From Dendrophyllia cribrosa (lineage: Eukaryota > Cnidaria > Anthozoa > Scleractinia > Dendrophylliidae): a stretch of DNA of 64,000 nt. Each line of letters starts with the position of its first letter. Within the stretch, counting starts at the first letter, position 1. This document shows, one piece after another, positions 1 through 11,504 of this stretch. The stretch lies in assembly GCA_024195265.1 (NCBI GenBank), contig JAJLRJ010000004.1, forward strand, positions 43,305,068 through 43,369,067, given 5' to 3'. A model generated the notes under the pieces. That model was not told where the DNA came from. It ran no database searches and worked only from the letters and a program-made list of their open reading frames with translations. The position numbers and the translations under genes were made by a program.

Positions 1-1533
1 CCTCATAGTATCCCCCTCCTATAATGACCCTCCTCATAGTCTCCCCCCTCATATAATGACCCTCCTCATAGTATCCCCCCTCCTATAATGACCCTCCTCG
101 TAGTATCCCCCTCATATAATGACCCTCCTCATAGTCTCCCCCTCCTATAATGACCCTCCTCATAATTATTATCCCCCTCCTATAATGACCCTCCTCGTAG
201 TATCCCCCCTCATATAATGACTCTCCTCATAGTCTTCCCCTCCTATTATGACCCTCCTCATAATTATTATCCCCCTCCTATAATGACCCTCCTCGTAGTA
301 TCCCCCCTCCTATAATGACCCTCCTCATAGTATCCCCCTCATATAATGACCCTCCTCATAGTCTCCCCCTCCTATAATGACCCTCCTCATAATTATTATC
401 CCCCTCCTATAATCACCCTCCTCATAGTATCCCCCCTCATATAATGACCCTCCTCATAGTCTTCCCCTCCTATAATGACCCTCCTCATAATTATTATCCC
501 CCTCCTATAATCACCCTCCTCATAGTATCCCCCCTCATATAATGACCCTCCTCATAGTCTTCCCCTCCTATTATGACCCTCCTCATAATTATTATCCCCC
601 TCCTATAATGACCCTCCTCATAGTCTCCCCCTCCTATAATGACCCTCCTCATAGTATCCCCCTCATATAATCACCCTCCTCATAGTCTCCCCCTCCTATA
701 ATGATCCTCCTCATAGTATCCCCCTCCTATAATGACCCTCCTCATAATTATTATCCCCCTCCTATAATGACCATCCTCATAATTATTATCCCCCTCCTAT
801 AATACTCTCCTTATAGTATCCCCCCTCATATAATCACCCTCCTCATAGTATCCCCCTCCTATAATGACCCTCCTCATAGTCTCCCCCTCATATAATCACC
901 CTCCTCATAGTCTCCCCCTCCTGTAATGACCCTCCTCATAGTATCCCCCTCATATAATGACCCTCCTCATAGTCTCCCCCTCATATAATCACCCTCCTCA
1001 TAGTCTCCCCCTCCTATAATGACCCTCCTCATAGTATCCCCCTTCTATAATGACCCTCCTCATAATTATTATCCCCCTCATATAATGACCCTCCTCATAG
1101 TATCCCCCCTCCTATAATGACCCTTCTCATAGTTTCCTTCCTCATATAATCACCCTCCTCATAGTATCCCCTCCTATAATGACCCTCCTCATAGTCTCCC
1201 CCTCCTATAATGACCCTCCTCATAATTATTATCCCCCTCTTATAATGACCCTCCTCATAGTATCCCCCTCATATAATGACCCTCCTCATAGTCTCCCCCT
1301 CATGAAATCACCCTCCTCATAGTCTCCCCCTCCTATAATGACCCTCCTCATAGTATCCCCCCTCATATAATGACCCTCCTCATAATTATTATCCCCCTCC
1401 TATAATGACCCTCCTCATAGTATCCCCCCTCCTATGATGACCCTCCTCATAGTATCCCTCCTCATATAATGACCCTCCTCATAATTATTATCCCCCCTCC
1501 TATAATGACCCTCCTCATAATATCCCTCCTCCT
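1..1533. repeat. Minisatellite, unit about 32 bp (TATAATGACC / CTCCTCATAGTATC)
   Basis: Tandem units combine a pyrimidine-rich CCCCCTCCT block, TATAATGACC and CTCCTCATAGTATC. Variant units carry CTCATATAATCACC or the longer CATAATTATTATCC. The array begins before the window. It stops at about 1533 and resumes in degraded form at 2456-2612, so a mobile repeat split it. Open reading frames across it are by-products of periodicity. Confidence 0.95.
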
Positions 1534-2455
1534 AATATATTTAGATAGGCTGAGCCTATAACAGCGTCGCTCTCTGAACAGAAAGCCGATAATAAATTGA
1601 AGTCCAGGCTATTTTTCAATTTTAGCAATTCTCAAAAACAGACTTACGCGACCGTCTTCACAGTACATTTAGACCGAACAAAAGTTCACAAAAACAACTT
1701 TTTGTGAACTCTCCGTCTAGATACTAGTAAGACTAATTTCCAAACAAAATACATCTGTTGCTTATCAAAAATTGTCCGAGAAACTGATTTGGAAATCAAA
1801 ATTGCAAAAAATACACAAACATATTTGCATAAGGCCACGCGAGTGAAGTTTAGAACTATAAAATCGAAGTCTTGTTTTGTTTACATAAAATCGCTTTTCA
1901 ACCTATGTAATGAATGAAAAAACACATAAAAATGGACAACACAATCTTCTTTCGAAAAATTTTATTCAAATCTCCATAAGTTTATGTTTAAAAGCAAAAC
2001 GCGAACCATTTATAGCTCATCAAGGCCGAGCTGTCTTCGATGAAAGAAATCAAAACGACTGAATTTAAGCAGGTTTATAAACAATTCTCCAAAACTAGCG
2101 AGAAGACAAAGAAAAAGTCAATCACAGATTAATATCAACATAGATTCCCATCGAAAAATTTAATCTGTTTTACCTTTAAGTCCCTCGCTTGCTTGGAAAT
2201 TCTTTAAATCTCCGCTTCTTCGGTTGTGAAATCCGTAATAAAAACAAACATCTCGGATGTTGTGTGGCGTCATACGCGCATGTTTTGCGACGTAATACGC
2301 GCCCGCGAACTAACCCTGTCCAACACGGGCGTACGGCGGCGGCACACGCGCGCCCACGAAACATTCCGCTAGCCATGACCATGAAAAATGACGGGCATAG
2401 GTTCTATGAGTATGGGGCTCCGCGCGGGCCTTCGGGCCGCAGAACTCGCAAAAAT
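1534..2455. mobile_element. Interspersed repeat inserted in the minisatellite; inverted copy at 57590-58656
   Basis: Landmarks recur in reverse complement near the far end of the window: GGCTGAGCCTA with AGCGTCGCTC at 1550-1575 against 58622-58648; the stretch AAAGAATTTCCAAGCAAGCG at 2190-2215 against 57952-57972; and CATAGGTTCTATGAGTATGG at 2396-2416 against 57620-57640. Similarity runs almost end to end with small indels. The edges coincide with loss of the minisatellite. No protein domain or clear terminal repeat was recognised, so the class is open (a non-autonomous element is likely). Confidence 0.75.
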
Positions 2456-2612
2456 GACCATCCTTATAGTATCCTCCTCCTGTTATGGGCCTCCTCGTAG
2501 TATCCCACCTTCTGTAATGGGCCTCATCGTGGTATCTCCTCCCTCTATAATGTCCCTCCTCGTAGTATCACTCTCCTATAATGCCCCTCCTCATAGTATC
2601 CCCTTCCACTAT
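2456..2612. repeat. Resumed, degraded minisatellite
   Basis: CTCCTCGTAGTATC and TATAATG-type units reappear with more substitutions than in the first block. They mark the far flank of the 0.9 kb insertion. Confidence 0.8.
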
Positions 2613-3000
2613 GGATATTCATCTTTACGTTCCTTATCTATGTCAAAACAACGGTCAGGTTAATAAATACGGCGTGGGTCTAAATAAAAACAGTTTTTTT
2701 CTCTATTTGACTTTAAATGTTGCCATTCAACCCATTCAACTAAAAACCCTGTGATATCAATTGAAACAGGAAGGCTCCTTTTTGAAAACAGTCAACCAAA
2801 AGAACTTTACCAAAACATTCATAAAGTGTTCCTCACTTGAAATTGTTCCAGAAAAGCGTAAGTGTAAATTTTAGACGAACAATAGTGTATTTGTAAGATC
2901 CATTGCTTCAATTTAATTTAAATGAATTTTCGTTAACTCCACAACAAACGCTAGCAACTGTAGAGTACTCAAGTGCCTCAATTTTGCTCTCTGTTCTCAG
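2613..3000. other. Intron or upstream sequence of the TSP1 gene, nothing recognised
   Basis: AT-rich sequence ending in a pyrimidine-rich tract and the acceptor AG at 2999-3000. No further exon, RNA or repeat was seen. Confidence 0.5.
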
Positions 3001-3177
3001 TAAGTGGCGGCTATTCGGATTGGGGACCGTATGGCCCGTGTTCAGAGACTTGTGGAGGAGGCGTACAAACAAAAACAAGAACTTGCACCAATCCTCCACC
3101 ACAGCACGGTGGCAACGACTGCAGCAGCCTGGGTCCCGCTTCATCTACTAGAGAATGCAACAATTACGAATGCGAAA
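3001..3177 (+). CDS. Thrombospondin type 1 (TSP1) domain exon of a modular extracellular protein
   Basis: This 177-nt exon is bounded by an AG acceptor (2999-3000) and a GTAAGA donor (3178-3183). It is phase 1 at both ends, the classic symmetric exon of shuffled extracellular modules. Read with one base from the previous exon, it encodes GGYSDWGPYGPCSETCGGG, then RTC, GGNDC, STREC and YEC, which gives the six TSP1 cysteines. Only one tryptophan of the usual WxxWxxW ladder is kept (SDW); the other positions are Y. TSP1 modules bind glycosaminoglycans and proteins in the extracellular space. The next recognisable in-phase exon on this strand is at 9252, so it is joined to that exon by a 6.07 kb intron. 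Upstream exons, including any signal peptide, lie outside the window. Domain call firm; the joining is inferred from phase and strand. Confidence 0.88.
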
Positions 3178-3498
3178 GTAAGAAAAATCATATTACCTTG
3201 TGCTCTTTAATTTGTGGTTCATTTTCTGACTCATTTTCTGCATTTTCGAAAATTTAAGTTAGTTTTGAACCCCTTTGCAAAATGTTCTATCTCATCATGT
3301 TAGTTATATTTCGTTAATATAAAATGGGGGTCACCTAGCTCGATATTTAGTCATTTAATGATAAAATTAACAGTGTTTTTAACAGGCTATACTGTTACTG
3401 TCAATGGTATTTTATTACGTCATGACAATGACCAAAACTCGTTCAACAATAACTGGGCATTTGTCTGATACCATTTGTGTAGCACAAACTCAAAAAGA
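3178..3498. other. Start of the 6 kb intron, nothing recognised
   Basis: AT-rich intron sequence leading into the first short block of the 22-bp satellite. No coding or RNA feature seen. Confidence 0.5.
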
Positions 3499-3591
3499 GT
3501 GGTAGTATCAAAGGATACCATAGTGGTAGTATCAAAGGATACCAGTGGCACTATCAAAGGATACTAGTGGTAGTATCAAAGGATACTAGTG
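3499..3591. repeat. 22-bp satellite, first short block
   Basis: About four units built from GTATCAAAGGATAC followed by CAGTGGTA-type linkers. The same family forms the large arrays at 5829-6452 and 7641-8969. Confidence 0.93.
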
Positions 3592-3983
3592 CAGAACTGG
3601 AAATAACAGTCGGTCATCGGACATTGTCCGACCAAAATCGGAAAATGTCCGACCAATTTTAAATTATGCTCGGACATGGTGACCGAGCACAAAAATTACT
3701 TTGCTTTGGCCTTGAATGTCTTAGTAACTAATCAGGAAAAATCCAAAATGGCGGATGTCCGACCAATTTTGTAAAATGCCCGATCAAAAGGAAGGTTTAA
3801 AAGGACATATGTTATTCTAAGCAAGAAAAAGGATAGTTACTCTTCCGCATGCACTCAGCGCGATTAGCTTTTGCTATTTCTGAGTGGCTGTGCTCTTTTT
3901 CTTTCACAGTTATTTCCTTTTAATGATTTCTGTACTTTTGTATTAAGAGCACGATAAAGATTGTTGTTGTTGTTGTTGTTGTT
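3592..3983 (+). mobile_element. Probable non-LTR retrotransposon or SINE tail ending in (TTG)n, inserted in the 22-bp satellite
   Basis: A non-satellite segment sits between two blocks of the 22-bp satellite. It holds repeated GTCCGACCAA motifs near 3628, 3648 and 3756, and ends in CACGATAAAGA followed by about eight TTG triplets, after which the satellite resumes. A simple-repeat 3' tail is typical of RTE/CR1-like LINEs and their SINEs. No ORF was seen and the 5' limit is approximate. Confidence 0.5.
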
Positions 3984-3984
3984 G

Positions 3985-4088
3985 ATGATACTAGTGGTAG
4001 TATCAAAGGATACTAGTGGTAGTATCAAAGAATACCAGTGGTAGAAACAAAGAATACCAGTGGTAGTATCAAAGAATACTAAGGATAC
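3985..4088. repeat. 22-bp satellite, second short block
   Basis: Roughly five units, some with GAATACC in place of GGATACC. The block is cut at 4090 by the next insertion. Confidence 0.9.
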
Positions 4089-4090
4089 CA

Positions 4091-5826
4091 CCCTTGTAGA
4101 AATTCAGTATATTTGAAGTACACTTCAAATAGCTTTCAAACACTTAGAAAAGTATACTTCATTTGTACTTAAAGTACACTTTAAGTATACTTACCAGAAG
4201 TATACTTAAAGTACTATACTTTTGGTCACTTAAAAAGTATACTTGAAGTATACTTTATGGTAAGTATACTTCAAGTATACTTTAAATAAAGTACACTTAA
4301 GGTATACTTCAAGTATACTTTTAATATACTTTGCACTATTCCTAAGGAACAACAGGCTACTTTTATACCAGCCACTGACTTACACACAATTAAGTTTTAC
4401 TTTCAGACATATTTATTAACTTCTCTAAGTGTATACTTTTCAGCTCAAGGTAATATTACAAGTGTTAATACAGACTAATAACAGAGCATGCATGTATACA
4501 AAATGCTGATGAAAGTTAAATTTTTTGAACACTTAGTTTTTGAGAAAATCAGATGTATCAAGTACAACAGAGGGCTACAGATTTACAAAATAATAGATCA
4601 ATATTCAAAGAAATGATGTTTTTTATATTTTGCGAATTTCTTCACTTAGCTTAACAGCCTGGTATGATGTTTCTTTGATGACTGTAAAACACTTCAAGTA
4701 AATGTTGTAGTCCAGGGTGCTTCCATCTTACATCAATTGTCACTGAGTCGAATGGCTACAACAAACATATTGTGTGGATATAAAAATCATTTATTCTAAG
4801 TGATTTCTCTGTTCAATTCCTGCTCCTTATTGAAGTAGCTGCTTGCTTTGAGTGTTACTATACTGTGAGTGTGAGTGCTTGTATGTATTGTAAAATACCG
4901 CAAACTATCCTGAGAGCTCCTGAGATAGAGCTCTAAGGTTTATTCATTCTTTAAACTAAAACTGACCAAATTCAAATTGATTTTGTGGTCATTGTAAACC
5001 TTGTAATGAGTCATCAAATTTGCAATCTTGGCAAAAGAGGTTGTATAAGCTGTGCTAGTTTTAATACGGTGTATCTCAAGGACTGAATCATTATATTTGA
5101 CCACACGCTTATTAGAAGCCAATCTTTCAGTGCAATTATCAATCATTTATAACTTTCCTGCTTCTAAAAAGTAGCTGATCCATATTTGCTGTTCTTCAGG
5201 CACCATAATTAAGCAAAATCTTTCTCTTAAACACAGAGCAGTCAGAGCAAATGCTTGTTGAACTAAAATGGCCGCCAAAACAACGATTTTCTAGTGGAGT
5301 CAGCTGACCACAATTGAAGAAGGCTCATTCATACCCAGGACTTTCTCATCCAACCAAGATGGAGGTTGAACTACAAAGCTGGCTGCATAGCTAGTCATAC
5401 ATACATAGCATTTCTTAGCCATTTTAGAACCTTGCATTTTGGTAGAAAGTAATTAACCAGGTTGCAAAGAATCTGGACAAATTAATGTTCAAAAGTTTGA
5501 CTGAAAATATGGATCTTCACTGTTAATATGGGCAAAATGAAGAAGTCAAGAAATAAGTTACTTCATGCTGGATATAAGTAAGCATATACTTAAAGTATAC
5601 TTTATTTTTGGTGGGATTTGTTTCACAAACAACCAGACTGAAGAAGTATGCTTGAAGTATACTTCAATTGTTGAAGTATAAATGAAGTACATTTTAGAAA
5701 TATACTTCATTTATACTTCATACCTTGAAGTATAAATAAAATGTACTTCAAGTGTACTTTTATACTGAGACGTTCAAATGAAGTATACTTGAAGTATACT
5801 TAAAGTATACTGAATTTCTGTAAGGG
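4091..5826. mobile_element. 1.74 kb element with long AAGTATACTT-rich terminal inverted repeats, inserted in the 22-bp satellite
   Basis: The element opens CCCTTGTAGAAATTCAGTAT and closes with the inverted match ATACTGAATTTCTGTAAGGG. Subterminal parts (about 4110-4335 and 5570-5815) are dominated by the 10-base palindrome AAGTATACTT and close variants, so each arm is both part of the terminal inverted repeat and internally repetitive. Both flanks are 22-bp satellite, and a CA doublet borders each end (4089-4090, 5827-5828), compatible with a 2-bp target duplication. The core (4340-5560) has no ORF with recognisable transposase motifs, so it is probably non-autonomous. The superfamily is undetermined. 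Confidence 0.8.
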
Positions 5827-5828
5827 CA

Positions 5829-6452
5829 GTGGTAGTATCAAGGATACCAGTGGTAGTATCAAAGGATACCAGTGGTAGTATCAAAGGATACCAGTGGTAG
5901 TATCAAAGGATACCAGTGGTAGTATCAAAGGATACCAGTGGTAGAATCAAAGGATACCAGTGGTAGTATCAAAGGATACCAGTGGTAGTATTAAAGGATA
6001 CTAGTGGTAGAATCAAAGGATACCAGTGGTAGTATCAAAGGATACCAGTGGTAGTATCAAAGGATACCAGTGGTAGTATCAAAGGATACCAGTGGTAGTA
6101 TCAAAGGATACCAGTGGTAGTATCAAAGGATACCAGTGGTAGTATCAAAGGATACCAGTGGTAGTATCAAAGGATACCAGTGGTAGTATCAAAGGATACC
6201 AGTGGTAGTATCAAAGGATACCAGTGGTAGTATCAAAGGATACCAGTGGTAGTATCAAAGGATACCAGTGGTAGTATCAAAGGATACCAGTGGTAGTATC
6301 AAAGGATACCAGTGGTAGTATCAAAGGATACCAGTGGTAGTATCAAAGGATACCAGTGGTAGAATCAAAGAATACTAGTGGTAGTATCAAAGGATACCAG
6401 TGGTAGTATCAAAGGATACCAGTGGTAGAATCAAAGAATACTAGTGGTAGTA
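5829..6452. repeat. 22-bp satellite, about 28 units, highly homogeneous
   Basis: Near-identical head-to-tail units, with sporadic TAGAATC and GAATACTAG variants. Each unit contains the inverted repeat GTATC-AAAG-GATAC and a second short dyad ACC-A-GTGGT. Confidence 0.97.
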
Positions 6453-7640
6453 CTAGTAGTAATCATAGATTATAGTGCGTCTCCTTATCCCGTGGCACCT
6501 CGTCTTGACCTAGTACCTTAGTTTCATGAATTAATTCAGCCACTGTTTAAAAGGGATTTGTCGCGAGATAAACGTCGGGCCGACATCAAACAAATTCACG
6601 CTATCGCCGTGGGATCGGGCAAAATCCTGCCGTGCTGTGTACTCCGAAAGGTCTCAGATTTTTACGACATATAAATGGTATATTTGTCTTGATTTCATTT
6701 CGGTTATTTCTCCGATTCTGAAATCATACTCCTCAGTACATGTACTAATACCGGAACCGGAAATGAGAAATTTCTGAGAAAAGCCTGAAAAAGTGCTCCC
6801 GTGATAAACTTCTTGGACACCGACGATTAAGTCACACAACATTCAACGTGAATTTCGCAGGATTTTTCGGATAAAATTACAACTACCAGTTGCAAGTAAG
6901 ACACAAGACTGTTGAATATAATTCCTTTATTAGCTAGACAAATTTTAGTCACAAAATTGCGAAATCTTTAGTCGCAAATGTGCCCGATACAGGCGCAATT
7001 TCGAGCACTGTAAAGTTAATCTGCGTTCGCCTGGCGCGGCCGGTCAGTGAATTATTGCTACAAGACATAAGCGAATTGCACCGTACCGTAGAACATCGCG
7101 AAGAACGACGTCGGTATTTAGGTGAAAACTTCCCAAATCAGGCAGAGAACCACAGCAAAATCAAGATAGAACATTCAAAACATACCAGAACGGTAGCGAG
7201 GAAAATCTGTAACTTCTTGCTTGATTCCAAAGAGACCCAACAACTTACTTGGTCCGAAGAAGAACCTTCGTCCAATTTTTCCACTGCGTACTTTTACCAG
7301 GCATTGAAATACTGAGCCGTACGATTCCAAAATCGGGAAAATATCCGAAACTAAATCAAGACAAATAGACTATTCACATGTGACATTTCGGAAGCCCAGC
7401 TCCCCAGGATGATGCCTGATGTCCACGCGCTGGGAATGCTGGATACTATTGTGACGTTTCAAGATGGCGCCGATTTGGTACCGACACTTTTCTCGATTCG
7501 TTCCGCTTAGCCTAGACGACGCGCTAAGAATGCTGGATACTGTTGTGACGTTTCAACATGGCGCAGATTTGGTACCGATACTTTTCTCGATTCGTTCCGC
7601 CTAGCCGACAAGATTAGGAAGCGTCTCCTTCGTCGACGCA
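6453..7640. other. Non-satellite block between two satellite arrays, with a 94-bp tandem duplication
   Basis: No gene family was recognised. A 94-bp period repeats at 7426-7519 and 7520-7607; both copies hold AATGCTGGATACT, GTGACGTTTCAA and CTCGATTCGTTCCGC. A 111-codon plus-strand frame (6980-7315) starts near CCCGATACAGGC, but it matches nothing I know and has no splice context. The GC content is higher than that of the surrounding intron. It could be an old insertion that the satellite grew around. Confidence 0.5.
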
Positions 7641-8969
7641 ATCAAAGAATACTAGTGATAGTATCAAAGAATACCAGTAATAGTATCAAAGAATACCAGT
7701 GATAGTATCAAAGGATACCAGTGGTAGTATCAAAGAATACTAGTGGTAGTATCAAAGAATACTAGTGGTAGTATCAAAGGATACCAGTGGTAGTATCAAA
7801 GGATACCAGTGGTAGAATCAAAGAATACCAGTGATAGTATCAAAGGATACCAGTGGTAGAATCAAAGAATACTAGTGGTAGTATCAAAGAATACCAGTGA
7901 TAGTATCAAAGGATACCAGTGGTAGAATCAAAGAATACCAGTGATAGTATCAAAGAATACTAGTGGTAGTATCAAAGAATACTAGTGATAGTATCAAAGA
8001 ATACCAGTGATAGTATCAAAGGATACCAGTGATAGTATCAAAGAATACTAGTGATAGTATCAAAGAATACCAGTGATAGTATCAAAGGATACCAGTGATA
8101 GTATCAAAGAATACTAGTGATAGTATCAAAGAATACCAGTGATAGTATCAAAGGATACCAGTGATAGTATCAAAGGATACCAGTGATAGTATCAAAGGAT
8201 ACCAGTGATAGTATCAAAGGATACCAGTGATAGTATCAAAGGATACCAGTGATAGTATCAAAGGATACCAGTGATAATATCAAAGGATACCAGTTATAGT
8301 ATCAAAGAATACTAGTGGTAGTATCAAAGAATACTAGTGATAGTATCAAAGAATACTAGTGATAGTATCAAAGAATACCAGTGATAGTATCAAAGGATAC
8401 CAGTGGTAGTATCAAAGAATACTAGTGATAGTATCAAAGAATACCAGTGATAGTATCAAAGGATACCAGTGATAGTATCAAAGAATACTAGTGATAGTAT
8501 CAAAGAATACTAGTGATAGTATCAAAGAATACTAGTGATAGTATCAAAGAATACCAGTGATAGTATCAAAGGATACCAGTGGTAGTATCAAAGAATACTA
8601 GTGATAGTATCAAAGAATACCAGTAATAGTATCAAAGGATACCAGTGGTAGTATCAAAGAATACTAGTGATAGTATCAAAGAATACCAGTGATAGTATCA
8701 AAGGATACCAGTGATAGTATCAAAGAATACTAGTGATAGTATCAAAGAATACTAGTGGTAGTATCAAAGAATACTAGTGGTAGTATCAAAGGATACCAGT
8801 GGTAGTATCAAAGGATACCAGTGGTAGTATCAAAGGATACCAGTGGTAGAATCAAAGGATACCAGTGGTAGTATCAAAGGATACCAGTGGTAGTATCAAA
8901 GGATACTAGTGATAGTATCAAAGAATACTAGTGATAGTATCAAAGGATACTAGTGGTAGTATCAAAGCA
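7641..8969. repeat. 22-bp satellite, about 60 units, heterogeneous
   Basis: The period is the same as at 5829-6452, but units alternate between GGATACCAG and GAATACTAG, and between GTGGTAG and GTGATAG linkers. Recurring runs of variants give a patchy higher-order pattern, unlike the homogeneous neighbour. Confidence 0.97.
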
Positions 8970-9251
8970 TAAGTGATGTAAATGCTAGGAACTAGTGCGA
9001 GCAACCTAGGCGAAATAATTGAACAACACTGTGTGCGCTCATGCCTCTTGTTTTTGTTGATCGCCAAGTGGAAATCAAGGAATTTTTATCACATTAAATG
9101 ATCCAAGGATCTCAAACCGCTTATGTACCCACCGTTTGTAATGATGGATTAAAGTTTGTCCAACTGTTTGCTCTTGCTTTCATCCCACCTTCACGCGTGC
9201 AAACATTTCGTGCCAAACCGTAACTGGACTTTTTGCTTTTTTGAAAAACAG

Positions 9252-9551
9252 AAACTTGGCAGGCAGTCGGATGTTACCAAAACAGAGGACGGGCTCTTGG
9301 CGATATTCTGTTGGGAGTTCAAAGCTATGGTAATATAGCTTTTAAATTAGACGCTTGCAAGAAAGTGGCCGTTACACAGGGAATCGCATTCATTGGCTTA
9401 GATGACAAGAAATGCTGGACTGATGCAAATGCTTCAACCAATTTTGGAATGTACGGGACATCCGGACAGTGCAAGCAAAACAAAAAGAAAACGGCATCCA
9501 TGGGCTACTTTTCAGCCGAATCAATCTCCGTCTACAAAAGAAACAACAACG
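9252..9551 (+). CDS. Four-cysteine extracellular domain, copy 1 (exon of the TSP1 gene)
   Basis: A 300-nt exon lies between an AG acceptor (9250-9251) and a GTAAAT donor (9552-9557), phase 1 at both ends like the TSP1 exon. The product begins TWQAVGCYQNRGRALGDIL, then has DACKKVA, GIAFIGLDDKKCWTDANAS, FGMYGTSGQCKQ and ESISVYK. The pattern GCY, AC..VA, G..F.G.DD..CW, YG.S..C, VY is shared with the next exon and resembles a roughly 100-residue domain I know from cnidarian secreted proteins that also carry TSP1, EGF or F5/8C modules. Its biochemical role is unknown. The four cysteines probably form two disulfides. Confidence is high that it is coding; the family label is from memory. Confidence 0.85.
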
Positions 9552-10289
9552 GTAAATATAAAATAGCAAAATTTCCAAAACGCTTTAACTTGGAGTATCA
9601 TTTCCAACCACGTACCAAATATGCAAGCTGTCTCCCTAACTTTTTTTAATGTACTAAGCGTTGTACTGAATACTTTTGATTGGAAAATAAAATTTACATG
9701 GCATCCTGATGTCAACATCCAAAACAATTTCTAGGACAAATGGTTGGCGTTGTACAGTAATTGTCTTACTGGTTATTGTCAATTCTTCACTACCAGGCGA
9801 CTGTGTCTCACACAGAATACATACTAGTTATGCAACGGTTTCGAGTGGTATACCGTGAAATATTCCACGAATGACTTTATGTTACTCAATATACACACGA
9901 GTCTTTAGGTGAGTGTGTATACCACGAAAAAGTCACTAATGGGATACTTCATGGTATAGCACAAGAAAATATTGCATAACTATTTTATCCCATGCCTTTA
10001 TAACTTTTTTATCATTGAAGGTCTTTCGAAGATTTCCAACAATTTTCTGAAAATTATGGGATATTGTTATCAATTTCTCAATTTTTTTCAAAATTTGCCA
10101 AGACTTCTGACAATTTAGCAAAGATGTTCCGAAAATTTTCTATGTTTATGCGAAGGCCATTTTTACATTATTCTCTTTCTTTTGAGACATTTGGAAACAA
10201 CTCGGTTGCTACAGCTATAACCTTGCAGCTAGAATAATAAGTTGACGAGCCATATATAGCTAATTTTAATGATCTTCCTTCTATTTAAG
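9552..10289. other. Intron between the two four-cysteine domain exons
   Basis: GT at 9552 to AG at 10288-10289, 738 nt, AT-rich. A short motif with GTATACC recurs around 9849-9955 in partly inverted orientation. No other feature seen. Confidence 0.75.
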
Positions 10290-10594
10290 TTTGGGAAGAC
10301 CTCGGTTGCTTTAACAACAAATCCCCTACCAACGCCTTGCGAGATTTATTTGACGACAACGTAAGCAGTGTGTCAGGCGCCGATGCAATTTATGACTACT
10401 GCAAAGAGAAAGCTGAAGCCTTAGGCTACAAGATGTTTGGTGTAGACGACAAGAACTGCTGGTCAGACGACTACGCAGAGAATAATTATAACAAGTACGG
10501 CGGGTCCAATCTGTGCAAATTTAGCAAGAAGGGATCAGGCCATGCTCATGGTGAAGACAAATACGGAAACGTATTCGTCTACAAACTGAACTGA
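10290..10594 (+). CDS. Four-cysteine extracellular domain, copy 2, terminal exon with stop
   Basis: The acceptor AG is at 10288-10289 and the exon starts in phase 1. The product begins VWEDLGCFNNKSPTNALRDL, with IYDYCKEKAEALGYKMFG, VDDKNCWSDDYAENNY, KYGGSNLCKFSKKG and ends VFVYKLN with TGA at 10592-10594. It aligns position by position with the exon at 9252 (same four cysteines, CW, YG and VY landmarks), so the C-terminus is a tandem pair of this domain after TSP1. The closing VY..KLN sits where the domain ends in copy 1, which supports a natural C-terminus rather than a truncation. A possible polyadenylation hexamer AATAAA is at 11438-11443. Confidence 0.88.
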
Positions 10595-11504
10595 TGTGAG
10601 TTGACAATTTCTACTCTTACATCTTTATAAGTCTTTTTTTAACTTAAAGCGTTGAATGGGTTGTAGCATTTGTTTAAAAATTACGCTCGATCACTCGACC
10701 GCCAATCGTTCGATCAGCTGTAAACATTGAGCCGCGATATGCATGGTCACCTGCCTTACCCATGGGAACGACGTTCGAGGGAGGAGAGGGTGGAGAGTTG
10801 GACCAAGGGACTGTGGGTTCGGTGCAGCAAAACGCCTAAGAGAGGGGATAGTCCGAAGGTGTGCAGAATTTCTGATTTAGAGCATTTCGTTGTCACGAGT
10901 TGTCTCGAGAAGCCTTTGATTATAGTTCATCATTTCGGCGCTTGTTACGCTATTTTAGAATGAAAAAATGCAGATCGAGAGACGAAAGAAGCTCATTTCT
11001 TTTGATTGCTGAAAACCTGGGCCCAGCTGTTCGAAATCGGGTTAACAATCTAAGCATAAATGTTGATCCAGGTTTCTTTTTGTCGTGATTGAAAGCGTTT
11101 TCATTGTTAATTTGAATTAATAATTTAAAAATATCCAAAGTCAAATTGTAGGCTAAAAAGAAGTTAAATGAATCTCAGGTATAAACGTGTGTATTTGAAT
11201 TCAAAGTTCCGAATATGATTATTGTGATATAATTCGTTTCTTCATATTTTGTAGGAAATCCTTTCATGGACAAAAAGGAAACGTCCACGCGAGATGAATC
11301 AAACGAGGGGAATTCCTAGTATAGGATAAAGTGGGTTTAGAAAAAAACATAAAAACACAAGAAAGTGACTCAGTTGCTGACTTCATACAGGTTATTAAGG
11401 GTAGTTGTAATGACTAAAAGTGTAATTTGGTGCTAAAAATAAACGAACATTAAAAACGTCACTGTTTTGGCCTGTTGTAGTCTCGAGTTTTGGTACAAAC
11501 AGGT
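10595..11504. other. 3' flank of the TSP1 gene
   Basis: Likely 3' UTR and downstream DNA. AATAAA at 11438-11443 is a candidate polyadenylation signal. A 78-codon plus-strand frame at 10727-10963 resembles nothing known and is treated as chance. Confidence 0.45.

Noticed and set aside
5829..8969. Regular short repeats reminiscent of a CRISPR array
   Set aside because: Units are head-to-tail without unique spacers, in a eukaryotic intron, with no cas genes. It is a satellite.
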